Source: JAJPJX01 sp964568355 (GTDB taxonomy: Bacteria > Acidobacteriota > Terriglobia > Bryobacterales > Bryobacteraceae). Taken from it: a stretch of 12,493 bases of DNA. The notes under the pieces were generated by a model. It searched no databases, had not been told where the DNA came from, and saw only the letters and a program-made list of their open reading frames with translations. Position 1 is the stretch's first letter; every line of letters begins with the position of its first letter. The position numbers and the translations under genes are program-made. This document shows positions 7,036 through 12,493 of the stretch, in pieces. The DNA is taken from the NCBI GenBank assembly GCA_964568355.1, contig CAZMRK010000385.1, forward strand, positions 1 to 12,493. The letters are read 5' to 3'.

Positions 7036-7605
7036 ATGTTCAGTTTTCTACTGGGATTCGGAGCGGGTGTGACCATCCTGCTGAACGGCAGGAAGGTGCA
7101 AAAGCAGATTGCGCGGACGGTTCTGGATGGCGCCGAGGTCACCAGCGATGTATTTCGCCAGGCACGCCGCGGCGCCGCCCAACTGGCCGAAGATTTCGAA
7201 GACGCATTTGCGCAAGCTCGGGAAGAGCGTGCTGCCGAAAAAGCAGAGCAGGCTTCGCAGGACCAACTGCAAGCGGAACTCCGCCTCCTGCGATCGGAGA
7301 TAGCTACCTTGCAATCCAGTTTACGCCCCTCCACCACTCCACCCGAGCCATCCGGCGAGGCGAGTGAACCTTTGCAGTTCCAGAACATCTCGCGAGAGCG
7401 GTTCGATGCATTGACCCAAAAACTGCGTCAATTTGGAATTGACGTCCAGTCCGATAGCGGAACTGTCTCGCGCGACGGCTTTAAAGTGGCGTGGATGTAC
7501 AATTCCATGGATGAAACGCTGGCAATTCACTTTGCTGAATTGCCGCCATATGTGCCGGGGCAGATGATCACCCGCAAAATCCAGGAAATTGTAATGTCTT
7601 CCTAG
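7036..7605 (+). CDS. Membrane-anchored coiled-coil protein, YtxH-like N-terminus
   Basis: A 189-residue protein of unknown function. The N-terminus FSFLLGFGAGVTILLNGRKV (residues 2-21) is a short glycine-rich membrane segment followed by basic residues, like YtxH-type stress proteins. Residues about 25-98 are rich in Ala, Glu, Gln, Arg and Leu with heptad-like spacing and should form a long helix or coiled coil. A Pro/Ser/Thr/Glu-rich hinge (about 99-114) follows, then a compact C-terminal region of about 70 residues (IRERFDALTQ-like start, then LRQFGIDVQSDSGTVSRDGF, 135-154) that I do not recognise. Its predicted strands and helices suggest a small folded domain. It has a strong ribosome binding site, and the LRR gene follows after 19 bases, so the genes probably share a transcript. 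The YtxH resemblance covers only the N-terminal part. Confidence 0.75.
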   Translation: MFSFLLGFGAGVTILLNGRKVQKQIARTVLDGAEVTSDVFRQARRGAAQLAEDFEDAFAQAREERAAEKAEQASQDQLQAELRLLRSEIATLQSSLRPSTTPPEPSGEASEPLQFQNISRERFDALTQKLRQFGIDVQSDSGTVSRDGFKVAWMYNSMDETLAIHFAELPPYVPGQMITRKIQEIVMSS

Positions 7606-7624
7606 GATTCGGAACGCTTCGGCC

Positions 7625-9610
7625 ATGATTGGGCGCGTCATTACGATTGGTGTTCTTTTGGGCGCCTGGGCTCTCTGCTCCGCGGCGGATGTGGACCGTG
7701 CTGTTGCCGAATGGGTACTGCACGTCGGCGGAAGCGTGGTGCTCGAGGGCACAACACGCCAGATCTGGGACGCCGCCGATCTCCCTGCTTCCGATTTTCA
7801 ACTGCACACCGTAAATCTGTCGACTTCGCTGATCCCGCCTGCGGATCTGAAGCGCCTGGGCGCTCTTCCCCGCTTGAAAGATCTGTATCTTTCCGGGAGG
7901 ACGTGGCACAACGTACCGGTAAAGGTCACCGCGGATTCGCTAAAGCTCCTGGAAGGGCTCACTTCTCTGGAGAGATTCATTCTCACTCTTCCGGTTCAGG
8001 TGGAGATCCCGATCGAAGATCCCGCTATTGCCAACATTGCATCCCTGACCCACCTGCAACAGCTTCGATTGGCCCAGACCCGGATCAAAGGCCGTACACT
8101 CGCCGCCTTTACGGAAATGCGCTCGCTCGACCTGACCAACACCCGGCTGGATGATCAGGGGATGCGCAGCCTGCAGGGTATGACCCATCTCCAGAAGTTG
8201 TACGCCCACGACGCGCTCATCACCGACGAGGGCTTGCAGTACATTCGCAACCTGCATGAGCTGACCGAGCTCGATCTGTACAATACGCGGATCACCGATG
8301 CCGGCCTGGTTTATCTGAAGGGTCTGACGAACCTGCGCAAGCTGAACCTGCTCGGCGCGTCGGTAACCGATGCGGGCCTGGATCAACTCACCGGCCTCAC
8401 CAAGCTGACTGAGCTGAATCTCTACCGCACGCAGATTACCAATAGCGGCCTGGAAAAATTGAAGGCATTCCAAGATCTGCGCGAGCTCGATGTGCGCTAT
8501 ACGAGGATTACCCGCGGGGGGCTGGCGGCATTCGGGGCTGCCAACCCGCGATGCCAGGTTGCATTTCTGGATGCTTCGGTCAGTCCCTCCGAGACCCGTG
8601 CCGCCGGGCCGAGCGTCGCCGGGAAAGGTACTGCCGCCATCACGCGCTGGGTCCAGTCCCGCGGCGGCACCGCCGTGGTAGAAGCCGGCAGGATTCGGGA
8701 GGTATCTCTCGCGTCGACTGCCACCACCGACGCCGATCTGGCCAACCTGCGAGGCCTCGATCTGCGGAAACTCGACCTCAGTTTTACAGAGGTCAGCGAT
8801 GTAGGGTTGCAGACGCTGGGAGTGGCGGAACACTGCCCTCTGGCCGAGATCTACCTTGCGAATACGACCGTATCGGATGCCGGCCTCAAAAGCTTGCGGA
8901 GCTGCCAGTCATTGCGAAAGCTCGGCTTGGCCTATACGCTGGTGCGCGGCGATGGGTTGGACGCCCTTCCGGCGGCGATTACGGATCTCGACCTCACCGG
9001 CCTCTCCTTTTCGGCGGAGGGCCTGTCCAGGATTGCCCGGTTCACCGGTCTCGAGCGTCTGGATCTCAAATATTCCGACATCGATGACACCGGTCTCGTC
9101 CATCTTCAAAATCTCTCGAATTTGACGCGCCTCGATTTGACGGGAACCGATCTGGGCGACGCCGGCCTGAAGTCACTCCGGTCCTTGAGCCGTCTTTCCG
9201 AGCTCTCGCTCAACTACGGCCGGTTCACCGACGCCGGGCTGGCCGAAATCGGCGGCCTCCAAAACCTGACCAGGCTCGATCTGGTACGGACGCGGACGTC
9301 CGACAAATCGCTCGAAATGCTCTCCGGCCTGAAACACCTCACCAGCCTGAATCTCGATTACACCTCGGTCAGCGACAAGGGGCTGCCCTATCTGGCCGAA
9401 ATGCGTCAGCTCACCCGGCTGCGGCTCGACAGCGCTGCCGTGACCGACGCCGGTGTGGAGATTTTAAAGTCCCTCCAGGAGTTGAAGACGCTGAACCTTT
9501 ATCACACGCTGGTGACCGACCGTGGCATCGAGACCTTGAAGTCCGCGCTTCCGAACTGCAAGGTCCTGTGGGATCGAGGGTCGAATCTTCCCACCAGGCG
9601 CGGGAGTTGA
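7625..9610 (+). CDS. Secreted leucine-rich-repeat protein with two fused LRR units
   Basis: A 661-residue exported LRR protein. Residues 1-20 form a signal peptide (hydrophobic stretch ITIGVLLGAWALCSA, likely cut after A20). The rest is built from about 24-residue repeats of the form LxxLxLxxTxITDxGLxxLxxL, a type abundant in planctomycetes and acidobacteria. The protein divides in two. Unit A begins with AVAEWVLHVGG (26-36) and ends with a cysteine-containing cap NPRCQVAFL (307-315). After a Ser/Gly/Ala-rich linker (about 316-336), unit B begins with AAITRWVQSRGG (337-348) and ends with the matching cap LPNCKVLWD (642-650). LRR folds usually bind proteins or glycans; the ligand is unknown. 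The stop codon is one base from the next LRR gene, so the two are almost certainly cotranslated. The ribosome binding site is weak. Confidence 0.9.
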   Translation: MIGRVITIGVLLGAWALCSAADVDRAVAEWVLHVGGSVVLEGTTRQIWDAADLPASDFQLHTVNLSTSLIPPADLKRLGALPRLKDLYLSGRTWHNVPVKVTADSLKLLEGLTSLERFILTLPVQVEIPIEDPAIANIASLTHLQQLRLAQTRIKGRTLAAFTEMRSLDLTNTRLDDQGMRSLQGMTHLQKLYAHDALITDEGLQYIRNLHELTELDLYNTRITDAGLVYLKGLTNLRKLNLLGASVTDAGLDQLTGLTKLTELNLYRTQITNSGLEKLKAFQDLRELDVRYTRITRGGLAAFGAANPRCQVAFLDASVSPSETRAAGPSVAGKGTAAITRWVQSRGGTAVVEAGRIREVSLASTATTDADLANLRGLDLRKLDLSFTEVSDVGLQTLGVAEHCPLAEIYLANTTVSDAGLKSLRSCQSLRKLGLAYTLVRGDGLDALPAAITDLDLTGLSFSAEGLSRIARFTGLERLDLKYSDIDDTGLVHLQNLSNLTRLDLTGTDLGDAGLKSLRSLSRLSELSLNYGRFTDAGLAEIGGLQNLTRLDLVRTRTSDKSLEMLSGLKHLTSLNLDYTSVSDKGLPYLAEMRQLTRLRLDSAAVTDAGVEILKSLQELKTLNLYHTLVTDRGIETLKSALPNCKVLWDRGSNLPTRRGS

Positions 9611-9611
9611 T

Positions 9612-10583
9612 ATGAGATCCGTTCTTTTCTTGTTCTGCGGACTGGCGGCTTTTGGCGCTGAGGCAAATCTCGGCTTTGAGTGGGTCACGGACGCGGATAT
9701 TCAGAATCTGCCGCAGCAGAAAGATTTGCACAAGCTGGATCTGTCGCTTTCGATGATCACGGATAAAGGAGTCGAGCGCCTGTCTTCGCTGCCCGAGGTC
9801 ACCGATTTGAATCTCTATGCCGCGGAGCGTATCACCGACACGGCGCTCGCCTATCTGCGGCGCTGGAAGCACCTGGAGCGGCTCAATCTCCGCGGCACGG
9901 ACATCACCGACACAAGCCTGCAATATATCGCGGAGCTGACCAGCCTGCGCTCTCTCGATATCCGCTACACGCAGGTCACCAACAATGGCATGGAATATCT
10001 GGCGGCCCTGCGCAATCTGGAGGAACTCTACCTGGGTGGAAACAAGATCACCGGGGCCGGGCTCCGAGGGCTGAAGCTTCTGCCCAGGCTCACCCGCCTG
10101 GAACTCGGCGGCGGCCAGAAGCGAAATACTGAGACCTGGTCGATTGCATTGACGGATTTCGATCTCGAAAGTCTCGGGCGGATGACACAACTGCGCTCGC
10201 TCAACCTGCGCGGCACGAAAATCACGGATCTGGGAGCGAGCCATTTGAAAAAGCTTTCCAACCTGGAAAGCCTGGACGTGGGCGGGACCCGGCTCACCAG
10301 TTCGGGGTTGAAGGAACTGGCGGAACTGCCCAAGCTGCAGCGGCTGAATCTGTGGCGGGTGAACGGGCTCGACGATGCCGGGATGGGCGCGCTCGCGGGC
10401 ATGAAAGCCTTATCCAGCGTCGATCTTTCCGAGACGCACCTCACCGATCGGGGACTCGATGCCCTCCACTCCGCGAAGTCCCTCGCAGTGATATATTTGA
10501 CTGGGACGAAGGTCACCGCGGAGGGGGTCGAGCGATTCCGTAAAGCGAACCCGCGGTGCCGGATTAGCTGGGTAGGGCAATGA
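9612..10583 (+). CDS. Secreted leucine-rich-repeat protein, single unit
   Basis: A 323-residue LRR protein with a short signal peptide (MRSVLFLFCGLAAFGAEA); the cysteine is not in a proper lipobox, so plain secretion is favoured over lipidation. Repeats of the LNLRGTDITDTSLQYI kind run from about residue 30 to 305. They end in the same cap as its neighbour, ANPRCRISWV (312-321). It lacks the N-terminal WVxxxGG module found twice in the upstream protein, keeping only FEWV at 22-25. One irregular insertion (GGGQKRNTETWSIAL, 166-180) interrupts the repeat rhythm. The start follows the upstream stop by one base, with GGGAG (9602-9606) five bases before the ATG inside the upstream gene's end. It probably arose by duplication of one unit of the upstream gene. 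A T-tract hairpin closes the group just downstream. Confidence 0.9.
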   Translation: MRSVLFLFCGLAAFGAEANLGFEWVTDADIQNLPQQKDLHKLDLSLSMITDKGVERLSSLPEVTDLNLYAAERITDTALAYLRRWKHLERLNLRGTDITDTSLQYIAELTSLRSLDIRYTQVTNNGMEYLAALRNLEELYLGGNKITGAGLRGLKLLPRLTRLELGGGQKRNTETWSIALTDFDLESLGRMTQLRSLNLRGTKITDLGASHLKKLSNLESLDVGGTRLTSSGLKELAELPKLQRLNLWRVNGLDDAGMGALAGMKALSSVDLSETHLTDRGLDALHSAKSLAVIYLTGTKVTAEGVERFRKANPRCRISWVGQ

Positions 10584-10604
10584 ATCAGAGGCTGTCTCTG
10601 TCGG

Positions 10605-10632
10605 AAAACCGAAACGGTAGTTTCGGTTTTTT
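10605..10632 (+). terminator. Rho-independent terminator after the LRR genes
   Basis: A perfect 11-bp stem, AAAACCGAAAC (10605-10615) with GTTTCGGTTTT (10620-10630), encloses the tetraloop GGTA and runs into six T residues (10627-10632). It starts 22 bases after the LRR stop codon. The A-run on the other side means it could also work on the minus strand. A weaker hairpin, CAGAG/CTCTG (10586-10600), lies between the stop and this stem. Confidence 0.75.
10608..10630. repeat. Hairpin repeat copy 1 (within terminator)
   Basis: These 23 bases match 10673-10695 with a single mismatch, sharing the 17-base core ACGGTAGTTTCGGTTTT. The copies start 65 bp apart. Copy 1 has the perfect stem and serves as the core of the terminator. 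Confidence 0.75.
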
Positions 10633-10650
10633 CGAGCACGACCCAATGGA

Positions 10651-12285
10651 ATGAAGCACTTGTGGACCAGAGACCGATACGGTAGTTTCGGTTTTCCAAC
10701 ACTGGGTGCCGTCGTGTGGCTGCTCGCCGCGGCAACGGCTCCGGCAGCGGCGCCGGTCGATGCAGGCGCACGGCCGCAGGTCCGCAGACTGACTCACAGC
10801 CAATACAACAATACGGTGCGCGATCTGCTGGGAGACGAGACGCGGCCTGCCGATGAGTTCCCGCCAGAGGATTTCCTGAACGGCTTCAAGAATCAAACCG
10901 CCACGCAGGATGTTTCGCCGCTACTTGCCGCCGCTTACGACACGGCCGCGGAAAGGCTGGCAAGAAACGCCTTCGCCGGCGGTGAAGACTCGCATCATTT
11001 GATTCCCTGCCAACCCCGCGGCGGATCCGATTCCGCCTGCGCGCAGAAGTTCGTCTCCAGTTTCGGCGCCAAAGCGTTTCGGCGCCCGCTCACAGGCGCG
11101 GAAGTCGCGCGCTATCAAACCATCCTGCTCAAAGAAGCCCAGCGCGGGGGACAATTCCTTCGCGGCGCTCAACTGGTCATCGAGGCGATGCTGCAATCGC
11201 CGAAGTTTCTGTTCCGCCTGGAGACGGGGGCGTACAAGACTGCCAGCGATCTGTCCTATTTCCTCTGGGACACGATGCCCAACGATCGTCTTTTCCAGGC
11301 GGCCGCTTCCGGCGCTCTCGACGGCCGACCGGCCCTCCAGACGCAAGCGGAACGGATGCTGCAGGACCCGAAAGCGCGCCAGGCAGTGGACGAGTTCACC
11401 GCCGAATGGCTCCGCTTTGATCAGGTCCTGAACACGGTCAAGGACCGTAACCTTTATCCTCAGTTCAATCTGCAACTCGCGATGGCGATGACCGAAGAGA
11501 CACGCCGCCTGGTGTCGAGTCTGGTCTGGGGCGATGGAAACTTCATGGATCTCTTTCGCGCGGACTATGCATTCCTGAATTCCGACCTGGCTACGCTCTA
11601 CCGCCTGCCGGCTCCCGCGAACGAGTTCGAAAAAGTCCGCTTTCCGGCCGATTCCCAGCGCGCCGGTGTGCTGGGGGAGGCCGCTTTCCTGGCCATGACC
11701 GCAAAGCCGGGCGAAACTTCGCCGACCATTCGCGGGCTGTTCATCCGGTCGCAGTTTCTGTGCCAGCAGGTTCCCGATCCGCCCCCTGGAGTAAACTCCA
11801 GCCTTCCACCGATCATGGCGGAAAAGCCGATGACGAATCGCGAACGGCTGACCGTCCACCGGATCAATAAGACCTGCGCAGGGTGCCACTCCATGATGGA
11901 TCCGATCGGATTCGGATTTGAGAAATTTGACGCCATTGGCCAGTTCCAGGAAAAGCAGACCGTACTGATCCTTCCGCCGCATGGCGACCACAAGTCCAAG
12001 CCGGTGAGACTGGCGTTGGAGATCGACCCCAGCGCATCGGTGAACGGGATCGCCAACTCGAACTTTTCCTCTCCAAAAGAACTCGGCCGGATTCTTGCCG
12101 GTAATCCGGCCTGCCAGGAGTGCATGGTCCGGCAGCTTTTCCGCTACGCTTTCGGACGTCACGAGACGGGTGCGGATGATCCGTTGATTCAGCAGGGTGC
12201 GCAGGTGTTTCGCGGCGCGGAGTTTCGCTGGAAGCAACTGCTGCTCTTTTTTGCCAATGCCATTGCGTCAGAGGGGAAGAGCTGA
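10651..12285 (+). CDS. Secreted DUF1592/DUF1588-family cytochrome-like protein
   Basis: A 544-residue exported protein with the domain series usual for planctomycete-type DUF1592 proteins. The order is DUF1587 (RRLTHSQYNNTVRDLLGD, residues 45-62), DUF1595 (KAFRRPLTGAEV, 141-152), DUF1592 (about 198-320, with YFLWDTMPNDRLF), DUF1588 (about 337-433) and DUF1585 (about 473-540, with LFRYAFGRHE). DUF1588 contains TCAGCHSMMDPIGF (408-421), where C409, C412 and H413 form a c-type haem motif. Many relatives carry an extra N-terminal cytochrome domain, absent here. The biochemical role is not established. The leader (1 to about 34) has a hydrophobic core LGAVVWLLAAATA, but its first part is encoded by a repeat copy. 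GTG at 10714 is a possible alternative start but leaves too short a signal peptide. The gene overlaps the DUF1552 gene by one base. Confidence 0.9.
   Translation: MKHLWTRDRYGSFGFPTLGAVVWLLAAATAPAAAPVDAGARPQVRRLTHSQYNNTVRDLLGDETRPADEFPPEDFLNGFKNQTATQDVSPLLAAAYDTAAERLARNAFAGGEDSHHLIPCQPRGGSDSACAQKFVSSFGAKAFRRPLTGAEVARYQTILLKEAQRGGQFLRGAQLVIEAMLQSPKFLFRLETGAYKTASDLSYFLWDTMPNDRLFQAAASGALDGRPALQTQAERMLQDPKARQAVDEFTAEWLRFDQVLNTVKDRNLYPQFNLQLAMAMTEETRRLVSSLVWGDGNFMDLFRADYAFLNSDLATLYRLPAPANEFEKVRFPADSQRAGVLGEAAFLAMTAKPGETSPTIRGLFIRSQFLCQQVPDPPPGVNSSLPPIMAEKPMTNRERLTVHRINKTCAGCHSMMDPIGFGFEKFDAIGQFQEKQTVLILPPHGDHKSKPVRLALEIDPSASVNGIANSNFSSPKELGRILAGNPACQECMVRQLFRYAFGRHETGADDPLIQQGAQVFRGAEFRWKQLLLFFANAIASEGKS
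10673..10695. repeat. Hairpin repeat copy 2 (inside signal-peptide codons)
   Basis: This near-copy of the upstream hairpin has A to T at 10678, which breaks one of eight stem pairs (ACCGATAC with GTTTCGGT around GGTA). It ends in TTTTCC rather than a long T-tract. It lies in frame within the 5' codons of the following gene and encodes the residues DRYGSFGF of its leader. It suggests a dispersed palindromic repeat that has been captured in coding sequence. Confidence 0.75.
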
Positions 12286-12493
12286 TGTCACAAGGTTCCT
12301 GGTTATCCCGCCGCAGGTTTCTGCGCGGGTTCAGTCTCACCGGAGCGCTGGTGAGGGTCGGATTACCGCCGCTCCAGTGCATGTTCAACTCGCACGGAAC
12401 GGCCTACGCCGGCACGACCACGGCAAAGGCCGGCCAAAGCGCCATACCCTCCCGCTTCGTCTACTGGTTCAACGGCAACGGCATTCCGGAGCG
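12285..12493 (+). CDS. Tat-exported DUF1552 protein (5' part only)
   Basis: The first 69 residues of a DUF1552 (PF07586) protein. The N-terminus has a twin-arginine signal, WLSRRRFLRG (residues 6-15, consensus S-R-R-x-F-L), followed by a hydrophobic stretch, so the protein is probably exported folded through Tat. The visible mature start, SRFVYWFNGNGIPE (56-69), matches the usual opening of DUF1552 proteins. ATG at 12285 overlaps the upstream stop in TGATG, with the purine-rich tract GAGGGGAAGAG just before it, so translation is coupled to the DUF1592-family gene. The pairing of a DUF1592 protein with a DUF1552 protein is a standard arrangement in planctomycetes, verrucomicrobia and acidobacteria; their joint function is not established. 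The rest of the gene lies beyond the window. Confidence 0.9.
   Translation, partial: MSQGSWLSRRRFLRGFSLTGALVRVGLPPLQCMFNSHGTAYAGTTTAKAGQSAIPSRFVYWFNGNGIPE

Noticed and set aside
7940..8833. Minus-strand open frame with repeat-like protein pattern
   Set aside because: It mirrors the periodicity of the LRR gene on the opposite strand; the real LRR gene has a signal peptide and proper repeats. The same holds for 9411-10244 on the minus strand.
9612..9665. Lipoprotein signal in the second LRR protein
   Set aside because: The cysteine at residue 9 follows L-F, not a small residue pair, so it does not fit a lipobox.
10921..12237. Minus-strand open frame of 438 codons
   Set aside because: It is antisense to the DUF1592-family gene, which has five recognisable domains in order.

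Overview
The window looks like a chromosomal segment of a GC-rich environmental bacterium, most likely an acidobacterium of the Solibacter/Bryobacter type. A planctomycete or verrucomicrobium is the main alternative. The assignment rests on gene content: a DUF1592/DUF1588-type cytochrome-like protein followed directly by a Tat-exported DUF1552 protein, plus secreted leucine-rich-repeat proteins of the 'T-x-I-T-D-x-G-L' type. It is an inference, because no marker gene is present.

Minus-strand half (1-5925): a tight five-gene cluster reads from about 5925 toward position 1 and continues past the window edge. In transcription order it encodes an unusual polyketide synthase protein with acyltransferase and dehydratase domains but no ketosynthase, a free acyl carrier protein, a GT1-family glycosyltransferase, a YdjC/ChbG-type carbohydrate deacetylase, and a SyrP/TauD-like Fe(II)/2-oxoglutarate oxygenase cut by the window edge. 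Spacings are 64 bp, 2 bp, a 29-bp overlap and a 13-bp overlap, so the genes are probably cotranscribed and partly translationally coupled. The likely role is assembly and tailoring (glycosylation, deacetylation, hydroxylation) of a polyketide or glycolipid. The ketosynthase must be supplied from elsewhere, possibly from further along the operon.

Plus-strand half (5970-12493): a Gfo/Idh/MocA oxidoreductase diverges from the polyketide gene across a 44-bp spacer that contains a 12-bp palindrome with a -10-like element on each strand. About 110 bp of nested inverted repeat (6911-7019) follows. It resembles a small non-autonomous mobile or REP-like element and ends two bases before a strong ribosome binding site. 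Then come a small membrane-anchored coiled-coil (YtxH-like) protein and two adjacent secreted LRR proteins; the first appears to be two LRR units fused head to tail. A strong hairpin/T-tract terminator ends that group. A near-copy of the hairpin lies 65 bp downstream, inside the signal-peptide codons of the next gene, the DUF1587/1595/1592/1588/1585 protein. That gene overlaps the DUF1552 gene by one base (TGATG).

No stretch longer than about 300 bases lacks a gene. I see no tRNA, rRNA, CRISPR array or transposase gene. The most notable points are the split polyketide synthase cluster, the nested inverted repeat, the hairpin repeat captured in coding sequence, and the modular duplication in the LRR genes.
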